Assembly: GCA_937872475.1 (NCBI GenBank)
Contig: CALMSY010000022.1
Location: 121,111-185,110 of the forward strand
Source: 67-14 sp020438345
GTDB taxonomy: Bacteria > Actinomycetota > Thermoleophilia > Solirubrobacterales > 70-9
DNA: 64,000 nucleotides
Reading direction: 5' to 3'
A program made the position numbers and the translations under genes. Shown piece by piece: positions 18,923 through 27,029 of this stretch; the stretch's first letter is position 1, and each line of letters opens with the position of its first letter. The notes under the pieces were generated by a model. It saw nothing but the letters and a program-made list of their open reading frames with translations. It did no database searches and had not been told where the DNA came from.

Positions 18923-19675
18923 ATGAGCTTTTCGGAGAAGGTGGTGCTGATCACTGGTGGTGCCAACGGGCTGGGCCGGGCGACCGGGGCAAGGCTGGCG
19001 GCGGCCGGAGCGAAGGTTGTTCTGGCCGACATCGAGCAAGGTCCCGGTGAACAGGCGGCGGCCGAGATCGGTGGCAGCTTCATCCGCTGTGACGTGCGCG
19101 AGCCCGAACAAAGCGAGCGGGCGGTCGCCTTCGCGACTGAAACCTACGGTGGCCTCGACATGGCCCTTCTCAACGCCGGTGTTTCCACCGGCTGCGGTCT
19201 CGATGACAGTTTCGACCTTGAGCTTTACCGCCGGGCGATGGCGATCAATATCGACGGAGTTGTTTTCGGGCTGAATGCCGCGATCCCGGCGTTGCGTCGC
19301 CGCGGTGGCGGTTCGATCGTCGCCACAGCCTCGCTGGCGGGTCTCACCGCGGTTCCTTTCGACCCGATCTACGCGGCGAACAAACACGCCGTTGTCGGGC
19401 TGGTCCGTTCGGCCGGGCCGGCCTACGCGCTTGAGGGGATCCATTTGAATGGAATCTGTCCGGGTTTCGCTGATACGAGGATCATCGGCGACTTCCGGGA
19501 AAACCTTGAGTCCGGCGGAGTGCCGATCATTCCGGTCGAGCGTGTGGTTGATGGCATCGAAGCACTCTTCCTTTCCGACCAGAGCGGGGTATGTCACATC
19601 GTTCAGGCCGGTATGGAGCCCCAGGAGTTTCGCTTCCGCAACATCCCGGGACCAAAGGCCACCGAAGGCACATGA
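18923..19675 (+). CDS. short-chain dehydrogenase/reductase (SDR)
   Basis: 250 residues from ATG 18923; an ATG 12 nt upstream is the alternative and neither has a clear ribosome site. The NAD(P)-binding motif is TGGANGLGRATG (about residues 10-21), an aspartate after beta 2 (VVLADIE) favours NAD(H), LLNAGVS matches the NAG motif, and the catalytic tetrad gives ASLAG and YAANK. The substrate is unknown. The C-terminal part lacks the usual SDR close and ends QEFRFRNIPGPK. It diverges from the acyl-CoA ligase gene. Confidence 0.88.
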   Translation: MSFSEKVVLITGGANGLGRATGARLAAAGAKVVLADIEQGPGEQAAAEIGGSFIRCDVREPEQSERAVAFATETYGGLDMALLNAGVSTGCGLDDSFDLELYRRAMAINIDGVVFGLNAAIPALRRRGGGSIVATASLAGLTAVPFDPIYAANKHAVVGLVRSAGPAYALEGIHLNGICPGFADTRIIGDFRENLESGGVPIIPVERVVDGIEALFLSDQSGVCHIVQAGMEPQEFRFRNIPGPKATEGT

Positions 19676-19837
19676 ATCAAAGAAACCACCGACAGCAAGT
19701 TCACCGAGATTGAAGTCTCGGCCATATGCGCTCCGGTCCTCAACCTGGGTGAAGTTCGCGGATCGCCCGGGCCCTGACCAGGCGTTGGTCGAGCCCGGGT
19801 CAGGCGTTGGTCGGGCTTACCTCGCCGGGTGACCGGA

Positions 19838-21253
19838 TCAGGCCAGTGGAATCTTCTTGCCGGGATTCAGAAGCAGCTTCGGATCAAAGACCCGCTTGAT
19901 CTCCGCCTGAAGGCGGACCGCCACCGGGCCCAGCGCCTCATCGACATAGGCCGTTTTCAGCGAACCGATACCGTGCTCGCCGCTGATCGATCCGCCGAGG
20001 CGGATCGCCATCCGGAAGGCTTCTGCTGCCGCTTCGTTCCCCCGCCTCATCTGTTCCCCGTCAGCCAGGTCGACCAGAAAACTTGAATGCAGGTTGCCAT
20101 CGCCGGCATGCCCCCAGGAACAAGCCGGCAAGCCATGTTTCTGGCCAATCGCCACCGTTTCCTCGACCGCTTCGGCGAGAAACTCGACTGGCACCACGAC
20201 ATCCTCGGAGATCTTGCCGCCACGCTGGGCTGTGACCGCAAAGGAAACACCATCACGCCAGGTCCAGAAGTCACGAATTTCTGTGTGATCGGTAATCCGC
20301 ACCGGCATGGTCAGAGCCCCTTCGGCCATCGCCTCCTCTAGCTCGGCTATTACCCTGCGCACTTCACCGGAGGTCCCGTCCGTCTCGGCAATCACCGCGA
20401 AGCCGGCCTTCTCCGGAGACGCCGCGGGGAAGGAACCAAGGCTCGAGGCGAGGGCACCTTGGTCAAGGAACTCGAGCGCGGCAGGTTCGATGCCCGAGCC
20501 CATGATTATGCCGATCGCGTCGCAGCCCGAACCGGCGTCTGGATAGAAGCCAACCACCACACCACGCTCTTCCGGGGCCGGGACCAGCCGCAGCCAGGCG
20601 GAGGTGACTATCCCGAGGGTTCCTTCGGAGCCGATCATGAGGTCAGTCAGGTCGAGGCCGGCCACGTTCTTGCGGAGCGGGCCGCCGGAAACGAGAATTT
20701 CTCCGGGCGGGACGACGGCCTCAACACCGGTGACCCAGTTTCCGGTCACGCCGTAACGGAAAGCATGTGGGCCACCGGCGTTTGTGGCGACGTTCCCACC
20801 GATTGTCGACTGCTCGCTGGCACCGGGGTCAGGCGGGAACAGAAGGCCGTTCTCGAGGGCGATCCGATGGACCGTCGCGGTCCTTACCCCGGCTTCGACT
20901 TCAATCCGCCAGCGTTCGGGATCCAGTGAGCGGATCCGGTCGAGCCGCTCGAGGGAAAGCACCACACCCCCGTCGGGGACGGCTCCACCGGCCAGTCCGG
21001 TGCCGCCCCCGCGAACGGTGACCGGCACCCCTCTTTCGTAACACCAGGCGAGGGCGCGGGATACCTCTTCGGTGTCGGCCGGGAGAATGAGAGCTTCAGC
21101 ACTGCCCTTGATCCCCCGGTTACCGGTTCCATCCTGCAGGGCGGCTCTCAACTCCGGACCGACGGTACGGATCTGGTCGGGAGAGAGCAGGCGGGCGAGG
21201 TCGCCGGCCAGCTTGCCGTTAACGGGACGTTGCGTTGTGATTCCCCTCTCCAA
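19838..21253 (-). CDS. FAD-linked 2-hydroxy-acid dehydrogenase, GlcD-like
   Basis: 471 residues. A VAO-type FAD-binding domain opens with VTVRGGGTGLAGGAVP (about residues 75-90) and continues with DPGASEQSTIGGNVATNAGG and a DLMIGSEGTLGIVT motif. The C-terminal FAD-oxidase domain has CSWGHAGDGNLH and SGEHGIGSLK. This is the glycolate/D-lactate oxidase GlcD branch, which oxidises 2-hydroxy acids and passes electrons to a quinone or a partner. No glcE/glcF lie nearby. TTG 21253 is the first usable in-frame start; the frame runs further upstream across the promoter region, which I reject. It diverges from the TPP-enzyme operon across a shared palindrome, so co-regulation is likely. Confidence 0.87.
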   Translation of the reverse strand: MERGITTQRPVNGKLAGDLARLLSPDQIRTVGPELRAALQDGTGNRGIKGSAEALILPADTEEVSRALAWCYERGVPVTVRGGGTGLAGGAVPDGGVVLSLERLDRIRSLDPERWRIEVEAGVRTATVHRIALENGLLFPPDPGASEQSTIGGNVATNAGGPHAFRYGVTGNWVTGVEAVVPPGEILVSGGPLRKNVAGLDLTDLMIGSEGTLGIVTSAWLRLVPAPEERGVVVGFYPDAGSGCDAIGIIMGSGIEPAALEFLDQGALASSLGSFPAASPEKAGFAVIAETDGTSGEVRRVIAELEEAMAEGALTMPVRITDHTEIRDFWTWRDGVSFAVTAQRGGKISEDVVVPVEFLAEAVEETVAIGQKHGLPACSWGHAGDGNLHSSFLVDLADGEQMRRGNEAAAEAFRMAIRLGGSISGEHGIGSLKTAYVDEALGPVAVRLQAEIKRVFDPKLLLNPGKKIPLA

Positions 21254-21302
21254 TGCGATTCCGGGCCTGTCTGGCGGCGATTCGCCTTGCGGTTCCAGCG
21301 GT

Positions 21303-21324
21303 AGCAGGTAATATGTTACCTGCT
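21303..21324. promoter_or_regulatory. operator candidate between the flavoenzyme and the TPP-enzyme operon
   Basis: Perfect 9-bp arms AGCAGGTAA and TTACCTGCT surround the 4-nt centre TATG. The site lies midway in the 111-bp divergent gap. The inner GTAA/TTAC symmetry and size fit an FCD-type GntR dimer, and such a regulator is encoded in this operon at 26,289. The binding itself is inference. Confidence 0.65.
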
Positions 21325-21364
21325 GTATCCCATCCAGATCAACCTTTGAGGAGAGGTGCGAAAA

Positions 21365-23119
21365 GTGGGACTGACCGGTGGAGAATTTGTCGCCGAGTAC
21401 CTGATCGCCGAGGGCGTTCCCTATGTCTTCGGCATTCCCGGCCATGGCGACATGGCGGCCTTTGACGCGTTCAAGGACCGAACCGACCGGATTCAGGTGA
21501 TCGGTCCCCGTCACGAGCAGGCCGCGGCCCACATGGCCGATGCGTATTACCGCGCATCGGGTCGCCCCCTGGCCACAATGACCTCGATCGGCCCCGGTTC
21601 CATGAACGTCGCAACCGGACTTGGAACCGCCTTCGTTGATTCGATCCCGTTGATCTCGTTCACCGGTGGCCCCCAGACATACATGCTCGGCAGGGGAGTT
21701 CTTCAGGAGCTCGAACGCCAGCAGGACAACGTCTTCCCCCAGATCATCCAGCCGATGGTCAAGCGGAACTGGGACGTACAGCACGTGGACCTGCTGGCTG
21801 ATGTCCTACCCCGTGCCTTCAACACAATGCTCTCCGGTCGACCCGGTCCGGTTCATATCGAGCTACCGATGGATGTCCAGGCTGAAGTCACCGATCTGCC
21901 CCTGCCCGATCCGGCCACCCGTCGGGCAACCTCAGGCGCGGTGCGTCCGGATCCGGACGCAATAGACCGTGCGGCAGCCAGGCTGCTTTCCGCGAAGCGC
22001 CCGGTATTACTCGCGGGCGGCGGCTGCCTCGAAGCGGAGGCGGCGGCCGAGGTCAAGAAGGTCGCCGAGTATCTCGACGCGGCGGTGGTTGTGACGATGA
22101 TGGGCAAGGGGGTCTTCCCCGAGGACCATCCGCTCGATGCCGAGCACACCGGATCGAACGGAACCCTGGTCGGCAACCACATGACGAAAAACGCCGACGT
22201 GATCCTCGCGGTAGGCACCCGCTTCGCCGAACAAACCTCCTCCTCGTACATGGACGGGATGTCCTTCTCGGTGCCACCGACAGAGATCATCCACCTGGAC
22301 ATCGACCCGACCGAAATCGGCAAGAACTATCCGACCGCAGTCGGCGCAGTCTGTGACGCGAAAGCGGGGCTCAACGATCTCTACGACGCCCTCGTCGACC
22401 ACAACGGAACCGAGGGTCCGAGCCGCCCCGGGTACCGGGCCGAGATCGCCGAACTGCGTCAGAAGTGGCAGGAGATGCTCACCGGCCGCTGGACCGGCGA
22501 GCTCTCGCTGAGCCAGGTTCTCCACAAGTCACGCGCGGTGCTACCCAGGGAAACGATCGCAATCGCCTCGGCTGGCCATCCACAGATCCAGGCCTTCCAG
22601 GAGTTCCTCAGCTTTGAGCCCCGGACCTGGCTCAGCCCCGGTGGCTACTCGACCATGGGGTACACGATGCCCGCGGCGATCGGAGCGAAGCTCGCCCGGC
22701 CCGATGTGCCGGTAGTCGGGTTCGCCGGTGACGGAGACCTTCAGCAGACGATCCAGGAGCTTGCCGTGGCCGCCGAGACCGGAGCGGCAGTAATCATCGC
22801 CTGCCTGAACAACACGGGCTGGATCTCGATCCGTGATTTCCAACGCGGAATGTTCGGCGAGGACCGTGGATTCACGACCGAGTTCCGGGCCCGCAAGGGT
22901 GACCAGCTGATGCCGGTTGATTTCTGCGCGATCGCCAGGGCCTTCAACTGTGGAGCCGAAAGGGTGACCGGGACCGGCGATATCGGACCCGCGTTCGAGC
23001 GGGCGATGGCATCTGAAGGTCCATGCCTGATCGAGTTCGACCTTTCCAGCGAGCCGGCCGACAGTGAAGGCGTGAACATTGGCCACTGGGACCTGCCCAA
23101 ACCGGCCTACCTGCCCTGA
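21365..23119 (+). CDS. TPP-dependent enzyme of the acetolactate-synthase / IolD-like family
   Basis: 584 residues from GTG 21365 (GGAGAGG 8 nt upstream). The three ALS-family domains are present. The activating glutamate lies in RHEQAAAHMADA (about residue 50), followed by TSIGPGSMNVATGLG. The TPP/metal motif is intact: GDG, 24 residues, then NN (about 460-490). It resembles IolD, the ring-opening diketone hydrolase of inositol catabolism, more than glyoxylate carboligase, because it keeps the glutamate that the latter lacks; it is shorter than IolD. As first gene of the operon it likely performs the key C-C cleavage or ligation. The substrate is unknown. Confidence 0.85.
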   Translation: MGLTGGEFVAEYLIAEGVPYVFGIPGHGDMAAFDAFKDRTDRIQVIGPRHEQAAAHMADAYYRASGRPLATMTSIGPGSMNVATGLGTAFVDSIPLISFTGGPQTYMLGRGVLQELERQQDNVFPQIIQPMVKRNWDVQHVDLLADVLPRAFNTMLSGRPGPVHIELPMDVQAEVTDLPLPDPATRRATSGAVRPDPDAIDRAAARLLSAKRPVLLAGGGCLEAEAAAEVKKVAEYLDAAVVVTMMGKGVFPEDHPLDAEHTGSNGTLVGNHMTKNADVILAVGTRFAEQTSSSYMDGMSFSVPPTEIIHLDIDPTEIGKNYPTAVGAVCDAKAGLNDLYDALVDHNGTEGPSRPGYRAEIAELRQKWQEMLTGRWTGELSLSQVLHKSRAVLPRETIAIASAGHPQIQAFQEFLSFEPRTWLSPGGYSTMGYTMPAAIGAKLARPDVPVVGFAGDGDLQQTIQELAVAAETGAAVIIACLNNTGWISIRDFQRGMFGEDRGFTTEFRARKGDQLMPVDFCAIARAFNCGAERVTGTGDIGPAFERAMASEGPCLIEFDLSSEPADSEGVNIGHWDLPKPAYLP

Positions 23120-23144
23120 CCGAGCCAACAAGGAGGCGACAAAG

Positions 23145-24491
23145 GTGAATCACGACACTCCCGAAAGAGACCCCGCCGGTGCCGCCCAGCGGCTGAAAGT
23201 CGAATCCGACGCTCACGTCATCAAGTGCATGGGTGACGTTGACATGGGTCTGGTCGAAGGTGAAGGAGTGCGGGTCAGGGACGCTGACGGAAACGAGTAC
23301 CTCGACGCGATCTCGGCCGAGTGGGTGCTGAACCTCGGCTTCCGGCATCCCGAGATCCGGGAAGCGATGGAGCAGCAGTTCGGAAAGATCGACTATGTCT
23401 CCCCGGTCTTCGAGGACGAGGCCCGGACTGCCTATGCGAAGAAGCTGGCTGAACTGGCGCCGGGTGCGCTTTCGAAGGTTCTCTACGGGCTCTCCGGCGC
23501 TTCGGCGGTGGAGGGGGCGATGCACCTGGCGATGCGGACCACTGGCGGGACCGATTTCGTCTGCCTCGACGCTGCCTTCCACGGGCGTACCTTCGGCACG
23601 ATCGGGCTCACCTACGTCAACCCGGGCATGGTCGAAGGTTCCAACAAGGGTCTCGACCGCTACCTGCCCCGGCAGGTGCGGGTGCCGAACTACAACTGCT
23701 ACCGCTGTCCACTCAAGCTCGAACCGGACTCCTGTGATCTGGCCTGCGCCGATCACGTTGACTGGGCGCTCGACAAAGGCCACCTGAACGGACCGGCCGG
23801 GGTGATCGTTGAGCCCTTCCAGGCGAACGGCGGCATGGTGCCCGCTCCGGACGGGTATCTGGCGCGGGTTCACGAAATGGCGAAAGCCCATGACGTGCCG
23901 CTGATCGTCGATGAAATCCAGGGTGCTCTCTGCCGCTGCGGCCCGATGTACGCGAGCGAGGGAGCGGGGATTGAACCGGAGATGATCATCCTCGGCAAGG
24001 CTCTCGGCGGTGGCTTGCCGCTCTCGGCAACGATCACCACCCCGGAATACTCGGAGCTTCTGCCCTGGGAGTACGGCTTCACCCAGGCCGGCAACCCGAT
24101 GGCCTGCGCGGCCGGCCTGGCGATGGTCGAGATCATGGTCAGGGATGATCTCCCGGGCAACTCGGAGCGGCTCGGCAGGCTGATGGTCGGCGAGCTGGAA
24201 AAGATCCAGCAGGATTCGGGACTGATCGGGGACGTAAGGGGCCAGGGCCTGATGATCGGGGTTGAACTGGTGCGCGACCGGGAAACCAAGGAGCCCGCAT
24301 TCGAGGAGACCGACAAGTTGATGGCGGCCTGCCTCGAGCATGGTCTGATGATCGGCAAGACCGGTCCGGTATTCGGCTCGAACGGAAATGTCGCCAAGTT
24401 CAAGCCCGCGGTCAACGCCACCGAAGAAGAAGTGATGGAGATGGTCGAGCTCTTCGGCCGCGCCCTGCGCGATGTCGAGGCGACCCTGTGA
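23145..24491 (+). CDS. class III PLP-dependent aminotransferase with a four-cysteine insert
   Basis: 448 residues from GTG 23145, with AGGAGG 8 nt upstream. Fold-type I features: GASAVEGAMHLA for cofactor phosphate binding, VDEIQGALCRCG with the PLP aspartate, and the PLP lysine in ILGKALGGGLPL (about residue 285). Near residues 183-205 an insert carries four cysteines spaced C-x2-C then C-x3-C, which occurs in some archaeal and bacterial class III enzymes and might bind metal. The family converts omega-amino groups or related amines with a keto acid acceptor. In this operon it would remove or add an amino group on the pathway substrate. Confidence 0.88.
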   Translation: MNHDTPERDPAGAAQRLKVESDAHVIKCMGDVDMGLVEGEGVRVRDADGNEYLDAISAEWVLNLGFRHPEIREAMEQQFGKIDYVSPVFEDEARTAYAKKLAELAPGALSKVLYGLSGASAVEGAMHLAMRTTGGTDFVCLDAAFHGRTFGTIGLTYVNPGMVEGSNKGLDRYLPRQVRVPNYNCYRCPLKLEPDSCDLACADHVDWALDKGHLNGPAGVIVEPFQANGGMVPAPDGYLARVHEMAKAHDVPLIVDEIQGALCRCGPMYASEGAGIEPEMIILGKALGGGLPLSATITTPEYSELLPWEYGFTQAGNPMACAAGLAMVEIMVRDDLPGNSERLGRLMVGELEKIQQDSGLIGDVRGQGLMIGVELVRDRETKEPAFEETDKLMAACLEHGLMIGKTGPVFGSNGNVAKFKPAVNATEEEVMEMVELFGRALRDVEATL

Positions 24492-24500
24492 ACGGAGCCC

Positions 24501-25292
24501 GTGGCTAGGTTCAGGGATATCAGCTTCATCGCGGCACTCGGCTTCGAGAACCGGTCCGCCCGTGAAGTAGTTGAAACGCTGCTGGGAGCCGGCTACGACT
24601 CGGTCGAGTGGACCATGGCTCACATCGGCGAGCTGCTTGCTCCGGCCTCGGCGCTGGCCAGTCAGATGGACCTGGTTACCGGAGGAGAGCAAGCGGTCGG
24701 AGAAACTTTCCGGGCGATCGATGCCGCCGCCGCAGCAGGGATACCGGTCGTCAACGTGCTGACCGGGCCGAACCTCTGGGAAGAAGGCACGATAAGCCGG
24801 GATGACGAAGAGGCCTGGAGCATGGCCCTCGACGCTCTCGAGCGGATAACGGCCCGCGGTGAGAAGCAGGGAGTAAGGATCGGCTTCGAACCCTGCTGGG
24901 GAACGCTCGCCCATGACGCGACGACCGCCCAGCGCGTGCTGGACACGGTGCCGGTCTCGGTCACCTTCGACCCCAGCCACTTCGTGATGACCGGTGACCC
25001 GATCCCGGAACTGATTGAACGCTGGGGCGATCGCATCGAACATTTCCACCTCAAGGACGCATTCGGCCGGCCTGGCATGGACGGCGAGGACTTCATCTTC
25101 TGCATGCTCGGCGAAGGCAATGTCCCCTGGCCCGAAACCTTCGCCGCACTGGACCGGGTCGGGTATGAAGGGGCGCTATCGGTCGAGTTCGAGGCGTACC
25201 GCTACTACGAACAGGTGTTGGGCAGTGATCCGGCGGCGGCCGCGAAGCTGGCCCGGGAGCAGGTGGCTGCACTGCTGGGAGCAGCGTCGTGA
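24501..25292 (+). CDS. sugar phosphate isomerase/epimerase, AP2Ec-type TIM barrel
   Basis: 263 residues from GTG 24501, nine nt after the aminotransferase stop. It is a xylose-isomerase-like TIM barrel with the four expected metal ligands: Glu in RIGFEPCWG, Asp in VTFDPSHF, His in HFHLKD and Glu in SVEFEA. Family members include IolE (inosose dehydratase), IolI, hydroxypyruvate isomerase and ketose 3-epimerases. Its placement between an IolD-like enzyme and a Gfo/Idh dehydrogenase favours a dehydratase or isomerase step on a polyol or keto sugar. The final codons overlap the next start. Confidence 0.85.
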   Translation: MARFRDISFIAALGFENRSAREVVETLLGAGYDSVEWTMAHIGELLAPASALASQMDLVTGGEQAVGETFRAIDAAAAAGIPVVNVLTGPNLWEEGTISRDDEEAWSMALDALERITARGEKQGVRIGFEPCWGTLAHDATTAQRVLDTVPVSVTFDPSHFVMTGDPIPELIERWGDRIEHFHLKDAFGRPGMDGEDFIFCMLGEGNVPWPETFAALDRVGYEGALSVEFEAYRYYEQVLGSDPAAAAKLAREQVAALLGAAS

Positions 25293-26296
25293 AGGTCGCA
25301 CTCTGCGGACTCGGTGAAATCGGCCAGATTCACCTGCGGGCGGTCCGCGAGAGTGGGGCTGAGCTCGCCGCAGTCTGTGAACTCGACCGGGATCTGGCAA
25401 TTCAATCGGTCGGAGTTGAAGTTCCGGTTTTCAGCGACGTCGGCGAGCTGATCGAGCAAACTTCCCCCGATCTGGTTGACATCTGCCTGCCTCACCACCT
25501 CCACGTGCCGGTTGCAGTGGCTGCGCTTGAGAACGGTTGCGATGTCCTGCTGGAGAAGCCGATGGCGGCTGATCTGGCCGGTTGCGACGAGATCCTCCGG
25601 GTGGCCGGTGAATCCGGTCGCCGGGTCGGGGTTTCCCACAACCAGGTTCACTTTGAACCGCACCGTCGCCTTCGGCAACTGATCGACTCCGGTGAGCTGG
25701 GCGAGATCCGGGCGATCTACGAACGGCTGTGGATGGGTGGCAAGTACGGCGGCTGGCGTGAGGATTCAAGCCAGGTCGGCGGCGGGTTGCTGATGGACGC
25801 CGGAGTCCACCGGATCTACATGGCCGAATACCTCGGCGGGCCGGTGCGAACGGTCACCGCGGTCATGGACAATCCCCGCTCCGAGGATGCCTTCGTCCTC
25901 ACCATGGAGTTCGAGTCCGGGGCACTCGGGGTGATCCAGGGTGGCTATCACGGACCGGACGGAGTTTTTGATGACCGGATCGAGATACAGGCGTCGGCAG
26001 GAATGGCCGAGATACTCGGCTGTGAAGCTTTCTTCGAGGGTGACCTTGATGGCAGTCTCCGTCTACGGACCCGGATCGACGGAGCCTGGGCCGGGGATCC
26101 GGTCGGCGGGCACTGGGACGAGTCGGTTGTGGCGTCGGTGAAGGAAGCACTCGCCGATCTCGAGGCAGGCCGGGACCCCGAAGTCGGGCTGGTCGAGGGC
26201 CGGGCCGCGGTTGCCGTGGTCGAAGCTGCCTATCGTTCCGCCGAGGAGGGTAGAACTGTCCCGATGGTTGAACTGACGAGAGGAAGCCGTGAGTAG
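25289..26296 (+). CDS. Gfo/Idh/MocA family NAD(P)-dependent oxidoreductase
   Basis: 335 residues from GTG 25289, overlapping the upstream stop (GTGA). The Rossmann motif is ALCGLGEIGQIHL at the N-terminus, the EKP motif appears as LLEKPMA (about residue 92), and the catalytic Asp/His pair lies in LLMDAGVHRIYM (about 167-178). The family oxidises or reduces polyols and sugars, for example myo-inositol dehydrogenase IolG. In the operon it would interconvert an alcohol and ketone before or after the TIM-barrel step. It overlaps the GntR gene by 8 nt. Confidence 0.88.
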   Translation: MKVALCGLGEIGQIHLRAVRESGAELAAVCELDRDLAIQSVGVEVPVFSDVGELIEQTSPDLVDICLPHHLHVPVAVAALENGCDVLLEKPMAADLAGCDEILRVAGESGRRVGVSHNQVHFEPHRRLRQLIDSGELGEIRAIYERLWMGGKYGGWREDSSQVGGGLLMDAGVHRIYMAEYLGGPVRTVTAVMDNPRSEDAFVLTMEFESGALGVIQGGYHGPDGVFDDRIEIQASAGMAEILGCEAFFEGDLDGSLRLRTRIDGAWAGDPVGGHWDESVVASVKEALADLEAGRDPEVGLVEGRAAVAVVEAAYRSAEEGRTVPMVELTRGSRE

Positions 26297-27029
26297 CACC
26301 AGTACCGGACCGGGCGGCAAGGGTTCACTTCAGGAGATCAAGGCCGAATCCAGCCTCACCGCCCGGGTGCGTGAATCGATCAGGCAGGCGATCATTGACG
26401 GTAGTCTCGAACCGGGCTCGCTCCATTCAGTCCAGTCCCTGGCCGACATCTTCAAAGTTTCCCGTACCCCGGTACGTGAGGCCCTGATCGATCTGGCCGG
26501 GGCTGACATGGTTGAGTTCGAACGCAACCGGGGGGTTCGGATCCTTGAGACATCGGTTCATGACCTGGAGCAGATCCTGGTCCTGCGGATCCTGCTCGAG
26601 GTACCGGCCACCCACCGGGCCACCGGCCGGATCGATGCCGACGGGCTGATTGCGCTTCGCCAGGAGCTGGATGCGATGGTTGAAGCGGCGGAGGCCGATG
26701 ACGAACTGACCATGATGCAACACGACCGGCGCTTTCATGAACTGATTAACACCGCATCAGGAAACTCGCGCCTGACCGAATACGTCGACTCGCTCCGTGA
26801 CCTGATCCTGACCCGTGGGGTATCGACCGTCCACAGCACCCGGTCCCTGCCGGAAATCGCCGCCGAGCATGAGGGGATCCTTGCGGGGATCGCCTCGGGA
26901 GATGCCGACGCCGCGGCCTCTGCGATGAAACTCCATCTCGTCAACACGACCTCGCTCCTCCTCCAGCAGGAAGGCGGGCGCAGCACATCACTCAGCTTCG
27001 GCTGGGAAGACCTGGTGACCGGATCATGA
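26289..27029 (+). CDS. GntR family transcriptional regulator, FCD subfamily
   Basis: 246 residues. The winged HTH is near residues 20-85 (AIIDGSLEPGSLHSVQSLAD, then SRTPVREALIDL) and is followed by an all-helical FCD ligand domain (IAAEHEGILAGIASGDADAA, MKLHL). FCD proteins bind organic acids, often through a metal, and repress catabolic operons. Two likely metal-binding histidines sit in HDRRFHEL and EHEGIL. The gene overlaps both neighbours, so it is made with the pathway enzymes. It is the obvious candidate to bind the palindrome at 21,303-21,324. Confidence 0.92.
   Translation: MSSTSTGPGGKGSLQEIKAESSLTARVRESIRQAIIDGSLEPGSLHSVQSLADIFKVSRTPVREALIDLAGADMVEFERNRGVRILETSVHDLEQILVLRILLEVPATHRATGRIDADGLIALRQELDAMVEAAEADDELTMMQHDRRFHELINTASGNSRLTEYVDSLRDLILTRGVSTVHSTRSLPEIAAEHEGILAGIASGDADAAASAMKLHLVNTTSLLLQQEGGRSTSLSFGWEDLVTGS

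Noticed and set aside
21254..21784. N-terminal extension of the GlcD-like protein
   Set aside because: The frame is open but overlaps the divergent promoter, the palindrome and the start of the TPP-enzyme gene, and the extra sequence matches no family feature.
21365..23119. Glyoxylate carboligase (Gcl), given a GlcD-like neighbour and an isomerase that could be Hyi
   Set aside because: Gcl lacks the activating glutamate, which is present here, and tartronate-semialdehyde reductase and glycerate kinase genes are missing.
22944..25049. A 701-codon open frame on the minus strand opposite the aminotransferase and TIM-barrel genes
   Set aside because: It is antisense to genes with clear catalytic motifs, has no recognisable domain and arises from high-GC codon bias.
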